Origin: Rhodoferax sp.
GTDB taxonomy: Bacteria; Pseudomonadota; Gammaproteobacteria; Burkholderiales; Burkholderiaceae_C
NCBI GenBank assembly: GCA_018061265.1
Contig: JAGOUM010000030.1
Coordinates: forward strand, 1-35,205
Reading direction: 5' to 3'
Length of the DNA: 35,205 nt
Shown here: piece after piece, positions 8,417-16,837 of the stretch
How positions within the stretch are numbered: position 1 is the first letter of the stretch
Layout of the letters: every line of letters starts with the position of its first letter
Translations under genes and position numbers: made by a program
Notes under the pieces: generated by a model
Databases searched by the model: none
Seen by the model: only the letters and a program-made list of their open reading frames with translations
Told to the model about the DNA's origin: nothing

Positions 8417-9993
8417 CAGGGCAAGGGCGTGGTACTGGTATCGCCTCCGACACCCTGGCCATTGCCGTTGTCATTAGTGTTGCGGCGGCGGCGGCGGCGT
8501 TTTCGTGGTGCTGTGTTTTCGGGTTTGGCACCGTCGAACGATTCGACCGAGCCTGCGCCCGAGCTTGCGGTCATGCCGGTTGTTGAGGGTACCTTAAGGG
8601 CCCTCGGCGGTCGGGATGCCCGCGGTCGCTGCTGCTGCTCCAGCTTGACTTCATCGACCATGTCGCGCCGCAGGTTGTCATCGGCCAGGCTGAACTCCTC
8701 CCACCAGTCAGAGAGAACTTCCTCAAGCTCCCCGTTCTCGGCGCGCAAACGCATGAAGTCAAACGCTGCCCTAAAACGCGGTTGTTCCACCAGCCCGAAT
8801 GGTGCGCTGCCCACGCGTTTTTCAAATCGCGGCTGCATCAGCCAGATCTCACGCATGTCGCCTGCAAGTTTGCCCCGACCTGACACATCGCCGATGCGCG
8901 CCACAAACACGTCCTCAATGGCATCCACCAACGCTGGATGGACATGCTGGTCCTTTTGCCGCGCAGCCCAGCCATCTCGTACATCAGACCACAAGGCACA
9001 GGCCAGCAGAAAACTTGGCGCCACCGGCTTACCCTCGCCCACCCGGCGGTCGGTGTCCTGCAACGCAGCCCGCACAAAGGGGGTTTCGGCACGTTGGACC
9101 ACCACATCCAGCAGCGGATATATCCCCTGTGCCATGCCAAGCAACTTGAGTTGCTCGATCGAAGCCAGGGAATGCCCGGTTTGCAACAGCTTGAGCATTT
9201 CGTCGAACAAGCGGCTTTGTGGCACATCGGCCAGCAGCTCGCGCGACTTGATCAGGGGCGTGGCCGTTTTAGGGTCGAGCGCAAAACCAAGCTTGTTCAG
9301 CTTGGCGGCAAATCGCACCGCACGGATGATACGAACCGGATCTTCACGGTACCGTGTTGCCGCATCACCGATCATGCGGATGACCCGGGCCTTGGCGTCC
9401 TTGATGCCATGGTGGTAATCAACCACGATCTCACGTTGCGGGTCGTAATACATCGCATTGATGGTGAAGTCGCGCCGCGCGGCATCTTCTTCCTGAGGCC
9501 CCCAGACGTTGTCACGCAATACTCTACCGGTGGAGTCAACTGCATGTTTCATGCCGGCAAGATCACTTTTACTGGTCTTTTCGTTGCCCGCCACTTGCTC
9601 GGCGGCAGCGTTGTCCAGGTAAGCACGGAAGGTGGACACCTCAATCACCTCATGCTCACGCCCACGCCCGTACACCACATGCACGATGCGAAAACGCCGC
9701 CCAATGATAAAGGCCCGCCGGAACAGATTCTTCACCTGCTCGGGTGTGGCATTGGTCGCAACATCAAAGTCTTTGGGAGCCAACCCCAGCATCAGGTCGC
9801 GAACCGCACCACCCACGATATAGGCTTCAAACCCGGCATCCTTCAGAGTGCGAAGCACATTCAGCGCCCGATCGTCAACCAGTTTGGGGTTGATGCCGTG
9901 GACCTCAGGACCAAGTTCCTCGCGTTTGCCAAAAGGGTTTTTGGCTTTTGCGGGCGATTTGCCCAGTAGTTTGTCGAAAAATCTTTTAATCAT
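8416..9993 (-). CDS. pcnB: Poly(A) polymerase I
   Basis: Predicted 525-residue class II nucleotidyltransferase that adds poly(A) tails to RNA 3' ends and so marks them for decay. The nucleotidyltransferase core shows IVGGAVRDLMLGLAPKDFDVAT with catalytic Asp75 and Asp77, and later RRDFTINAMYYDP. The neck region carries REDPVRIIRAVRFAAKL. The PcnB-type tail includes a DFMRLRAENGE stretch and ends in an Arg/Lys-rich segment (PRKRRRRRR) expected to bind RNA. That tail, rather than a CCA-adding enzyme C-terminus, supports pcnB. ATG 9993 lies 51 bases after the HAD gene. Pairing with rnr elsewhere in the window is not operonic. Confidence 0.95.
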   Translation of the reverse strand: MIKRFFDKLLGKSPAKAKNPFGKREELGPEVHGINPKLVDDRALNVLRTLKDAGFEAYIVGGAVRDLMLGLAPKDFDVATNATPEQVKNLFRRAFIIGRRFRIVHVVYGRGREHEVIEVSTFRAYLDNAAAEQVAGNEKTSKSDLAGMKHAVDSTGRVLRDNVWGPQEEDAARRDFTINAMYYDPQREIVVDYHHGIKDAKARVIRMIGDAATRYREDPVRIIRAVRFAAKLNKLGFALDPKTATPLIKSRELLADVPQSRLFDEMLKLLQTGHSLASIEQLKLLGMAQGIYPLLDVVVQRAETPFVRAALQDTDRRVGEGKPVAPSFLLACALWSDVRDGWAARQKDQHVHPALVDAIEDVFVARIGDVSGRGKLAGDMREIWLMQPRFEKRVGSAPFGLVEQPRFRAAFDFMRLRAENGELEEVLSDWWEEFSLADDNLRRDMVDEVKLEQQQRPRASRPPRALKVPSTTGMTASSGAGSVESFDGAKPENTAPRKRRRRRRNTNDNGNGQGVGGDTSTTPLP

Positions 9994-10044
9994 TTTTGTA
10001 ATCCGTGGAAGACCGTTGGCCTTGCCAGATAAAGAGCCCTGCCC

Positions 10045-10713
10045 TCACTGAAAGAGCTCGAGTATGCGCCAGCCGCGCGACAGTGCGATTTCGCGAAGCC
10101 GCTCATCAGGGTTGGTCGCCACCGGGATGGCAACGTGTTCAAGCAGCGGCAGGTCATTGATCGAGTCCGAGTAAAAGGTGGTTTCTATATCCGCCCAGTC
10201 GAGTTGGTGCTGTCGCAACCATTCTTCCACCCGGGTAATCTTGCCTTCCCGGAAAGACGGTGTACCTTCGATCTCACCAGTGAACCAGCCACTTTGTGGG
10301 TCTCGCGCCAAGTTGACCGCGATCAGTTCATCGACACCAAATGCCCGGGCGATCGGACGGGTCACGAACTCATTGGTGGCGGTGACGATCAACACCGTAT
10401 CACCCGCAGCCTGATGGGTTTGCACCAGTTGCAAGGCCTGCGGGTGCATGGTCTTCTGGATCACCTCCCGCATAAACAAGCCATGAACCGACTCGGACTT
10501 GATCGCGCCATGCTGGCACAGTGCCCGAGTGGCAAATCGGATATAGGCATGGATGTCCATGGTGCCGGCACGGTACTGCGCAAAAAAAGCCTCATTTCGG
10601 CGGCTAAATTCCCTGGCGTCGTTCCAGCCCAATTGGGTGGTGAAAACACCCCACTCGTAATCGGAATCAACTGGAATCAGGGTGTGGTCCAGGTCAAAAA
10701 GTGTCAGCTTCAT
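10045..10713 (-). CDS. HAD-IB family phosphatase (SerB-like)
   Basis: Predicted 222-residue haloacid dehalogenase superfamily hydrolase of subfamily IB. Motif I is LFDLDHTLIP with nucleophile Asp7 and Asp9, motif II is the Thr in IVTATN, motif III the Lys in REGKITRV, and motif IV is YSDSINDLPLL. The helical cap between motif I and motif II is typical of phosphoserine-phosphatase-like enzymes. Relatives in this position, between hda and pcnB in Burkholderiales, are often called histidinol-phosphatase or HAD-IB hydrolase. Substrate is not determinable here. ATG 10713 lies 14 bases after the hda stop, so it belongs to the same operon. Confidence 0.92.
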   Translation of the reverse strand: MKLTLFDLDHTLIPVDSDYEWGVFTTQLGWNDAREFSRRNEAFFAQYRAGTMDIHAYIRFATRALCQHGAIKSESVHGLFMREVIQKTMHPQALQLVQTHQAAGDTVLIVTATNEFVTRPIARAFGVDELIAVNLARDPQSGWFTGEIEGTPSFREGKITRVEEWLRQHQLDWADIETTFYSDSINDLPLLEHVAIPVATNPDERLREIALSRGWRILELFQ

Positions 10714-10727
10714 GGGTTAGCGTGCGG

Positions 10728-11417
10728 TCAGGCGTTGTCCATCATGGTTTTGATCAGGGGAATGGTAATGGCGCGGCGGGTCTGCAAAGCGTAACCGTCC
10801 ATCAAGTCAAGAAGTGCCATCAAACTGCTCAGGTCGCGGCTGAAGCGTCTCAACATGAAATCAAGAACTTCATCACTCAGTACCAGTCCGCGGGTGTGGG
10901 CGCTATCCCGCAAGACAGCACGGCGCTCTGGCTCACTCAATGCTTGTAGTGCAAATACGTGGCCCCAACCCAGGCGGGTGCGAAGGTCGTCACGTAACTT
11001 CAGGTCAGCCGGTGGCAGACGGCCAGCGGCGATGACCGCAATCTGCTGCGATTGCGCGTTGATAAACCAATTGAATGCGGTTTCCTGAAGTTCACTGTTA
11101 AGTAAGTGCACATCATCCATCAACACAGCAGACCAGCCCTCATTAAATTCGCCGCAATCAGGGCCGTTGCCGTCAAGCCAGCCAACCGTCTGTTGCTGAA
11201 CCCGCAAATCCGCGCGTACCGCCCTTAGCAAGTGGGTTTTCCCACTGCTGCAGTCACCCCACAAATAGGTTGGCACCGGCGATCGCAATGAGGCAACTCC
11301 TGGCTTGCCGAGCCAAAGCAGCAGATGTTGCAGTGCGGCGAGATTGGGGCCAGGGCAGAAGTTTGCCAGCGTCGGGCCGCTTGCATGCCCCATGTCAAGC
11401 ACCAGTTGCTGCATCAT
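10728..11417 (-). CDS. hda: DnaA regulatory inactivator Hda
   Basis: Predicted 229-residue AAA+ protein of the Hda/DnaA-like family. With the loaded sliding clamp, Hda stimulates ATP hydrolysis by DnaA and so prevents re-initiation of replication. It shows an N-terminal QQLVLDM segment of the kind that contacts the clamp, the Walker A loop GDCSSGKTH, a Walker B-like VLMDDVHLL, and an arginine-finger region around DLRTRLGWG. ATG 11417 or the adjacent 11414 is chosen because the family starts there; longer frames run into the permease gene. An AGGA ribosome binding site overlaps the permease stop, 7 bases upstream. Confidence 0.93.
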   Translation of the reverse strand: MMQQLVLDMGHASGPTLANFCPGPNLAALQHLLLWLGKPGVASLRSPVPTYLWGDCSSGKTHLLRAVRADLRVQQQTVGWLDGNGPDCGEFNEGWSAVLMDDVHLLNSELQETAFNWFINAQSQQIAVIAAGRLPPADLKLRDDLRTRLGWGHVFALQALSEPERRAVLRDSAHTRGLVLSDEVLDFMLRRFSRDLSSLMALLDLMDGYALQTRRAITIPLIKTMMDNA

Positions 11418-11424
11418 GAACTGA

Positions 11425-12507
11425 TCATTCCTGGTAAAGTGGGCTGGCGATGTAAGCCGTGCGCACACGTCGAATGGCCACCAACAAAACTGCACTCAGA
11501 GGCAGGGCAATCAAGACGCCGACAAAGCCCAACAAGTGACCAAACGCCATCAGGGCAAAAATTACAGCCAGGGGATGCAAACCGATCCTCTCGCCGACCA
11601 GACGCGGCGTCAGCACAAAACTCTCAAGCAACTGGCCAAGCCCGTACACCACCGTCACCATCACCAGAACACTGACGTGCCCGGCCTGCGCTGAAAACTC
11701 CAGAAAACCCGCCAACAGCGCCAAGATCAGACCCAACCCGAAGCCAACGTAAGGTATCGCCACCGCCAAACCGGTGAACACACCAATTGGTAACGCCAGA
11801 TCAAGCCCGAAAAGCGCCAGGCCGATGCTGTAGAACACTGCCAGAACAATCATGACCAGCATCTGACCGTGCAAATACTGCCCCAGAACCTCGTCCGCCT
11901 CATGGGTGAAGCTGTCAAACGTGGCCCGCATGCTCGGCGGAATCAGGTTATGCAGACTGTCCATCAGGCGCCGCCAGTCCATCAGGAGGTAAAACAACAC
12001 AACCGGAATCAGCACGGCATTACCCAAGACCGACAGTGCCACGCTGCCACCCATCTTGACCGATGCCAGCAACTGGCCCACGCTGTCTTGCATGTTGGTG
12101 TTGAGGTGCTCCATCAGGAAAGCCCTGATGCCTGCAACATCCAGCGAGACCTGAAGACCCATTGCGGCGAGTTTAGGTGCCAGAAAGTTGTTGATCTGGT
12201 GCAACAGCGGCGGAACCTGTTCCCGAAGCAGGGGCATCTGCTTGACCAGAATCGGCACAATCAGCAGCGCGATGGCCAGGAGAAGCAGCAAGAACACCAA
12301 TTCAACCAGGACCACAGCAAGCAGACGCGGCAACCGTCCCTTGCCCATTTTGTCAAGCCAGTCAACCACAGGTGTGAGTGCGTACGCCAGAATCGCCGCC
12401 ACAACAAAAGGGGTCAGCACAGGTGCCAGCAACCAGAGTACGGTCACCACGCCCAGCAGGACTGCCGCCCAAGCCGCAGAGCGCTTTTGTGTAGAAGTGA
12501 AATGCAT
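11425..12507 (-). CDS. AI-2E family (PerM-type) inner-membrane transporter
   Basis: Predicted 360-residue polytopic membrane protein of the AI-2E/PerM family (COG0628). Several hydrophobic helices are seen: about 12-32, 60-85, 150-180, 205-300 and 300-345. The family motifs IPYVGFGLG and VGERIGLHPLAVIFALMAFGHLLGFVG are present near the C-terminus. Members export small molecules or ions; substrate is unknown. ATG 12507 (MHFTSTQKRSAAW) is chosen since the longer frame has no family similarity and crosses the purM promoter region. It is divergent from purM and first in the minus-strand block with hda, the usual Burkholderiales arrangement. A second member lies at 33843-34913. Confidence 0.9.
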   Translation of the reverse strand: MHFTSTQKRSAAWAAVLLGVVTVLWLLAPVLTPFVVAAILAYALTPVVDWLDKMGKGRLPRLLAVVLVELVFLLLLLAIALLIVPILVKQMPLLREQVPPLLHQINNFLAPKLAAMGLQVSLDVAGIRAFLMEHLNTNMQDSVGQLLASVKMGGSVALSVLGNAVLIPVVLFYLLMDWRRLMDSLHNLIPPSMRATFDSFTHEADEVLGQYLHGQMLVMIVLAVFYSIGLALFGLDLALPIGVFTGLAVAIPYVGFGLGLILALLAGFLEFSAQAGHVSVLVMVTVVYGLGQLLESFVLTPRLVGERIGLHPLAVIFALMAFGHLLGFVGVLIALPLSAVLLVAIRRVRTAYIASPLYQE

Positions 12508-12621
12508 CAGCAGGCTGTACCCTAAAATCTTGGCAAATTCTATCGGGCTTGGACGCCACCATTCAATCCACACCCCTCCCCTGACTTCGAACCCAACCAT
12601 TTCGCCCGGATTTAGACCCCC

Positions 12622-13674
12622 ATGACTGAACCCATTCTCCCAAGCGCTGCAATGTCTTATAAGGACGCCGGTGTTGACATTGACGCAGGTGATGCCTTGG
12701 TTGAGCGCATCAAACCGCTGGCCAAAAGAACCATGCGTGAAGGTGTGCTTGTTGGCATTGGCGGGTTTGGTGCCCTGTTCGAGGTGCCCAAGCGCTACAA
12801 AGAACCAGTGCTGGTGAGTGGCACAGACGGGGTTGGGACCAAGCTCAAACTTGCCTTCGAATGGCAGATGCATAACACTGTCGGCATCGACTTGGTGGCC
12901 ATGAGTGTCAATGACGTACTGGTGCAAGGGGCCGAGCCACTGTTTTTTCTGGATTATTTTGCCTGTGGCAAGCTTGATGTGGACACGGCCGCCGCTGTGG
13001 TTGGCGGCATCGCCAAAGGCTGCGAGTTGTCGGGCTGCGCCCTGATTGGGGGTGAAACCGCTGAAATGCCGGGCATGTATCCGGCTGGTGAGTACGATCT
13101 GGCTGGTTTTGCTGTGGGTGCAGTAGAAAAGTCCAAGATTCTGACTGGCGCGCAAGTGCAACCCGGCGATGTGGTGCTGGGCCTGGCGTCCAGCGGGGTG
13201 CATTCCAACGGCTTCAGCCTGGTGCGCAAATGTATTGACCGGGCACAGGCAGCCGGATCCATTCCAGCAACACTGGACGGCAAGCCGTTCAAGGACGCCT
13301 TGATGGAACCAACCCGCCTTTATGTCAAGAGTGTGCTTACTGCACTGGCCCACCACCCGATCAAGGCCCTGGCGCACATCACCGGCGGTGGTCTGCTGGA
13401 AAACATTCCGCGCGTACTGCCTGAAGGTACAGCGGCACATCTGGTCAAAGGCAGCTGGCCGCAAAGTGAACTGTTTGCCTGGCTGCAACAAACTGCCGGA
13501 ATTGATGACTTTGAAATGAACCGTACCTTCAACAACGGTATTGGCATGGTGGTGGTCATTGATGCCGCCAACGCCGCTGCATGTGCGGCCACTCTGCGCG
13601 CTGCAGGTGAAACCGTGTACCAGATTGGCGTGATTGCCGAACGCGGCGACGCTGCAACCGTGTTGATAAACTAG
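12622..13674 (+). CDS. purM: Phosphoribosylformylglycinamidine cyclo-ligase (AIR synthase)
   Basis: Predicted 350-residue PurM, the usual length. It closes the imidazole ring of FGAM with ATP to give AIR, the fifth step of purine synthesis. Visible are [14 protein letters not shown], the [12 protein letters not shown] loop, the ATP-binding [16 protein letters not shown] and [40 protein letters not shown], and [18 protein letters not shown] 12622 is given; ATG 12652 (MSYKDAG) is also possible and is where many homologues begin. Transcribed away from the permease/hda block, with 114 bases between start codons. I see no PurR-type operator that I can defend. Confidence 0.97.
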   Translation: MTEPILPSAAMSYKDAGVDIDAGDALVERIKPLAKRTMREGVLVGIGGFGALFEVPKRYKEPVLVSGTDGVGTKLKLAFEWQMHNTVGIDLVAMSVNDVLVQGAEPLFFLDYFACGKLDVDTAAAVVGGIAKGCELSGCALIGGETAEMPGMYPAGEYDLAGFAVGAVEKSKILTGAQVQPGDVVLGLASSGVHSNGFSLVRKCIDRAQAAGSIPATLDGKPFKDALMEPTRLYVKSVLTALAHHPIKALAHITGGGLLENIPRVLPEGTAAHLVKGSWPQSELFAWLQQTAGIDDFEMNRTFNNGIGMVVVIDAANAAACAATLRAAGETVYQIGVIAERGDAATVLIN

Positions 13675-13676
13675 TC

Positions 13677-13735
13677 AAATTTGATAGCTACTTGCGCGTG
13701 ATTGATATGCGCTAAAGCCTGATTTTATATAAATC
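13677..13735 (+). repeat. Interspersed short repeat, copy 1 (degenerate)
   Basis: Starts TTTGATAGCTACTTGCGC and ends with a GCGCTAAAGCCTGATTTTATAT-like tail. It shares GATAGCT, TGCGC...GCGCT and a T-rich end with copies at 16780, 22480 and 28179. It directly follows the purM stop and may act as a terminator. Confidence 0.7.
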
Positions 13736-13959
13736 ATGACCAGCCGCCTTGAGGGCTTGCAGCAAATTCAAGGCGGCACCCAGGCGAGCGATGTACTGGC
13801 CGTTTTGGCGCGACCAGATCGATCTGCGCAAAGACATGGTGTAAACCGCGGTGGAACTGGTTAAATCATGTCCTGATTTGATTGATGCTTGTCGCAACCA
13901 GAATGGCTAAGCGCCTTTCAAGTATGCATCATATGGGTTTTTGACCCACAGGAAATTTC
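13736..13959. other. Intergenic stretch with a stem-loop and a 12-bp palindrome
   Basis: No convincing gene. It holds a perfect 10-bp inverted repeat (13743-13752 / 13768-13777, 15-base loop) and the palindrome CAGATCGATCTG at 13815-13826. A 61-codon minus-strand frame (13712-13897, TTG start) and a plus-strand frame ending MYWPFWRDQ...DMV cross it, but neither has a ribosome binding site or recognisable family. The last 30 bases hold the AGGAAA ribosome binding site of the next gene. Confidence 0.6.
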
Positions 13960-14529
13960 ATGAAAACATGTCTTCTTTTGATTGATGCACAAGAGTCATT
14001 TCGCCAGCGCCAATACTTCACAGTGACAGATCTGCCGACTTACCTTGCAGCACAGAACAAGCTGATTGACGCTTGCCTGGCTACCAATGTGCCGATCGTG
14101 CGGGTGTTTCATGTGGACGGCCCAAACAATGCCCTCAACCCGTTTTCACACGAATCCGGCTTTGTTCGACCACTGGCCGAATTGCATTGTTTTGAAGCCG
14201 CATTGACGGTTTACAAAAGCCGCCACAGCGCCTTGGTTGGCACCGGCCTGGACGTTTGGTTGACTCAAAACGGCATCCAAAAATTGATCATCAGCGGCAT
14301 CCGCACCGAGCAATGCTGTGAGACCACCACCCGTCACGCCTCGGATCTGGGCTGGCAGGTGGACTTCTGCCTGGAAGCCACCCTGACTTGGGACATGCAG
14401 CATCTGGACGGCTCAGTGCTGCATGCAGCAGACATCAAATCCCGCACAGCAGCCGTGCTGAAAGACCGCTTTGCCACCATTTGCACCGCCCAGCAAGCAC
14501 TGGAGCGCGCTGTGGAAGTTCCGGCATGA
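13960..14529 (+). CDS. Isochorismatase-family cysteine hydrolase
   Basis: Predicted 189-residue single-domain hydrolase of the isochorismatase-like fold. The catalytic triad is visible: Asp9 in LLIDAQ, Lys86 in VYKSRHSA and Cys119 in SGIRTEQCCETTTRHA. The Cys-containing triad points to amidohydrolase types (nicotinamidase-like) rather than true isochorismatase. The substrate is unknown. It is the first gene of a plus-strand unit; its stop overlaps the next start as ATGA. The neighbours (DJ-1/PfpI protein, glutathione S-transferase, GlxA regulator) suggest handling of a small electrophile or amide, which is inference. Confidence 0.9.
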   Translation: MKTCLLLIDAQESFRQRQYFTVTDLPTYLAAQNKLIDACLATNVPIVRVFHVDGPNNALNPFSHESGFVRPLAELHCFEAALTVYKSRHSALVGTGLDVWLTQNGIQKLIISGIRTEQCCETTTRHASDLGWQVDFCLEATLTWDMQHLDGSVLHAADIKSRTAAVLKDRFATICTAQQALERAVEVPA

Positions 14530-15143
14530 ACCCGCAACGCCCCCTGTCGGTCGGCATCCTGGTGTTTGATGCCGTTGAAGCGCTGGACTTTGCTGGCCCT
14601 TACGAAGTTTTCACCACCGCCAGCCGGGTGTTTGGCAAACGCCACCCCGGCGCAGGGGCGCTGTTTGAAGTGGCTTGTATTTCTCGCGACGGCCAGCCAA
14701 TCCAGGCGCGTGCGGGTTTGCGCGTGTTACCCGAGCACAGCTTTGCCAATCACCCGCCGTGCGACCTGCTGGTGGTGCCCGGTGGCGTGGTGGATGTGGC
14801 CATGGCCTGCCCGCAAACGCTGGACTGGATCGCCCGAACGGCGGCCCAGGCACAGATCACCGCATCGGTGTGTACAGGTGCGTTTTTGTTGGCGGCCAGC
14901 GGCGTGATCCGTACCGAAAAGGTCACCACCCACTGGGAAGATGTAGCGGACTTGCGCAGCCAGTTTCCAGCGTTGACCGTGCTTGACGGCTCACGCTGGA
15001 TTGACAACGGCCCCACCGTCACGTCGGCAGGCATCAGCGCCGGTCTGGACATGAGCCTGCATCTGGTGGCGCGTCTGGCCGGACAGGACCTGGCCGAACA
15101 AACTGCGCGCCAGATGGATTACCGCTGGATGCAGGAAAATTAA
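14526..15143 (+). CDS. DJ-1/PfpI family protein
   Basis: Predicted 205-residue class I glutamine amidotransferase-like protein. The fold starts at VGILVFDAVEALDFAGPYEVF. The nucleophile elbow is SVCTGAFLLAASG with Cys116, and the region TTHWEDV carries the His that usually follows. The architecture equals the N-terminal domain of GlxA-type AraC regulators, but there is no DNA-binding domain, so it is probably an enzyme such as an isonitrile-hydratase-like or glyoxalase III-like member. ATG 14526 overlaps the upstream stop by four bases. The GST gene starts 4 bases after its stop. Confidence 0.88.
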   Translation: MNPQRPLSVGILVFDAVEALDFAGPYEVFTTASRVFGKRHPGAGALFEVACISRDGQPIQARAGLRVLPEHSFANHPPCDLLVVPGGVVDVAMACPQTLDWIARTAAQAQITASVCTGAFLLAASGVIRTEKVTTHWEDVADLRSQFPALTVLDGSRWIDNGPTVTSAGISAGLDMSLHLVARLAGQDLAEQTARQMDYRWMQEN

Positions 15144-15147
15144 ACCC

Positions 15148-15774
15148 ATGAACTACACCCTGTTTGGCCACCCCGAGTCGGGGCATTCCTACAAAGTCAA
15201 GCTGGCCCTTGCAGTGGCTGGTATCGCCCACCACTACCAGGTGGTCGATATTGGCTTGCCGCATCAATCTCGGCCTGAACCGTTTCGCAGTCTGGCGACT
15301 TATGGCGAGGTGCCTGTACTGCTGCACCAGGGCCGCAGTTATGTTCAGTCCAACGCGATCCTGCTTTTTCTGGCGGAGCAATCGGGCCGATTTGGCGGTG
15401 AGTCGCCAGCGCGTCTGGCGCATGCGCGCGAGTGGCTGTTTTGGGAGGCCAATCGCCTGGGATTGAGCCTGCCACACCTGCGCTTTGCCCGCCACTTTGA
15501 CGCGCAGGCTTACCCCGATGGCTCACTGCTCTGGTTTGAACGCCGTTACGCGGCCGATATTGAGCGGCTGGAGCGTGAACTCAGCGATGGGCGACGTTTC
15601 ATCCTTGACGATCAACCCAGCGTGGCCGACTTCAGCTTGTGCGGCTACCTCTTTTGGGCAGATCAGGCCGGGGTCAGCGTACCACCCGGCGTGACGGCCT
15701 GGCTGGAGCGCATCAGCCAGTTGCCCGGTTGGGCTGCGCCTTACACGCTGTTGGCAGCACCCACAACTGCCTGA
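15148..15774 (+). CDS. Glutathione S-transferase family protein
   Basis: Predicted 208-residue cytosolic GST. The thioredoxin-like N-terminal domain (residues 1-80) begins YTLFGHPESGHSYKVKLAL and has the cis-Pro loop GEVPVLLH and the glutathione-binding VQSNAIL motif. The all-helical C-terminal domain ends with the N-capping box region PSVADFSLCGYLF. It conjugates or reduces electrophiles using glutathione; class and substrate are unclear. It sits 4 bases after the DJ-1/PfpI gene and 8 bases before the regulator, in one transcription unit. Confidence 0.9.
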   Translation: MNYTLFGHPESGHSYKVKLALAVAGIAHHYQVVDIGLPHQSRPEPFRSLATYGEVPVLLHQGRSYVQSNAILLFLAEQSGRFGGESPARLAHAREWLFWEANRLGLSLPHLRFARHFDAQAYPDGSLLWFERRYAADIERLERELSDGRRFILDDQPSVADFSLCGYLFWADQAGVSVPPGVTAWLERISQLPGWAAPYTLLAAPTTA

Positions 15775-15782
15775 GGTACAAA

Positions 15783-16769
15783 GTGGCACAAGCTCCAATT
15801 CAAGTTGTCTTCGTTTTGCTGCCCGACAGCCTGTTGCTGGACTGGGCAGGCCCAGCCGAAGCGCTACGTATCGCCAACCAGTCCCTTCAAGCGCAGGGGG
15901 AAAAGCCACGTTTTGATCTGCAATTTGTGGGCACTCAGGCTGCAACTGCCACCTCGGTAGGGTGCGTAGTCAGCGGCTTGCAGACGCTGCCAACTCCCTT
16001 GCTGGCTGACCCCGGCAGGCCGACTTGGGTGGTGGTGGTGGGCATGCCAGGCCCTGCCGTTGCCATCGACAACCCGCCCGTCCAGGCGCTGCTGCACTGG
16101 CTGCGTGGCTTGCGGCTGGTGCCCCACCAACTTGAGTTGCTCACCATTTGTGCGGGTGCGGTTTTGGCGGGTCACGCGGGCTTGCTCGCCGGGCGGCGTG
16201 TGACCACGCACCACCACCATCTGGCTGAGTTGCAGGCCATTGAGCCAAACTGCCAAGTCGTTGCCAATCGGGTGTTTGTGGAAGACGCGCCGGTCTACAG
16301 CAGCGCTGGGGTGACCACTGGCGTTGACTTGATACTGCACCGCATTGCCGGTAGCTGCGGCGAACCGATTGCCGCGCAGGTCGCGCAAACCATGGTGGTG
16401 GCCATGCGCCGTGGTGCACAAGACCCCGAGTTGTCGCCGTTTTTGAGTTATCGCAACCACATGCATCCGGCGCTGCACCGCGTGCAGGACGCGGTGACTC
16501 GCAACCCGACACAGAGTTGGCACTTGACCACGATGGCTAGTGTTGCCTGCACTTCACCACGGCATCTGACCCGGATTTTCATGGCGTACACCGGTATTGC
16601 ACCATTGCAGTATGTGCGGCGTATTCGACTGGCCGTGGCGCAGGCGGCGCTGCAATCAGGATTCAATGTGACGCAATCGGCGGCGCTGGCCGGCTTTAGC
16701 TCGGACACCCAGTTTCGCCGAGCCTGGCATCATGCCGGGCTGCCCGGGTCGCCATCACAAGCTATCTAA
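15783..16769 (+). CDS. GlxA-family AraC-type transcriptional regulator
   Basis: Predicted 328-residue regulator. Residues about 5-190 form a DJ-1/PfpI-like domain (VVFVLLPDSLLLDWAGPAEAL; Cys123 in LTICAGAVLAGHAG), and residues about 235-320 an AraC/XylS double helix-turn-helix (TSPRHLTRIFMAYTGIAPLQYVRR then GFSSDTQFRRAW). GTG 15783 is chosen: GAGG at 15773-15776 lies 6 bases upstream and the family N-terminus begins here. The frame is open further up inside the GST gene. Its sensor domain resembles the enzyme two genes upstream. Being last in the unit it may regulate the same genes, though the target promoter is not proven. Confidence 0.9.
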   Translation: MAQAPIQVVFVLLPDSLLLDWAGPAEALRIANQSLQAQGEKPRFDLQFVGTQAATATSVGCVVSGLQTLPTPLLADPGRPTWVVVVGMPGPAVAIDNPPVQALLHWLRGLRLVPHQLELLTICAGAVLAGHAGLLAGRRVTTHHHHLAELQAIEPNCQVVANRVFVEDAPVYSSAGVTTGVDLILHRIAGSCGEPIAAQVAQTMVVAMRRGAQDPELSPFLSYRNHMHPALHRVQDAVTRNPTQSWHLTTMASVACTSPRHLTRIFMAYTGIAPLQYVRRIRLAVAQAALQSGFNVTQSAALAGFSSDTQFRRAWHHAGLPGSPSQAI

Positions 16770-16786
16770 ACTATACTTTAGATAGC
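16761..16786 (+). terminator. Perfect 10-bp stem-loop at the regulator's 3' end
   Basis: GCTATCTAAA at 16761-16770 pairs with TTTAGATAGC at 16777-16786 around a 6-base loop. It spans the GlxA-like stop codon (16767-16769). A second stem (GCGCTTAT / ATAAGCGC at 16792-16810) and a T-rich tail follow, so this 3' end is a likely termination zone. Confidence 0.65.
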
Positions 16787-16832
16787 TTTATGCGCTTATT
16801 CCATAAGCGCCAGAGGCTATTTTTATATAAAA
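16780..16832 (+). repeat. Interspersed short repeat, copy 2 (best copy)
   Basis: Begins GATAGCTTTATGCGCTTAT, has an 8-bp inverted core (16792-16799 / 16803-16810, loop TCC), then CAGAGGCTATTTTTATAT. This layout matches a repeat I recognise from Comamonadaceae chromosomes. It lies between the convergent regulator and dehydrogenase genes. Confidence 0.8.
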
Positions 16833-16837
16833 GTGAT

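Noticed and set aside
8333-9969. Two long plus-strand frames of 361 and 343 codons
   Set aside because: Both are antisense to pcnB, whose motifs are complete. They are Arg/Ser/Cys-rich or otherwise composition-skewed.
12508-13491. N-terminal extension of the AI-2E permease frame to 688 residues
   Set aside because: The extension is antisense to purM and crosses the intergenic promoter region. Family similarity starts at ATG 12507.
13712-13897. 61-codon minus-strand frame after purM
   Set aside because: TTG start, no ribosome binding site, no recognisable family; it overlaps the repeat and stem-loop.
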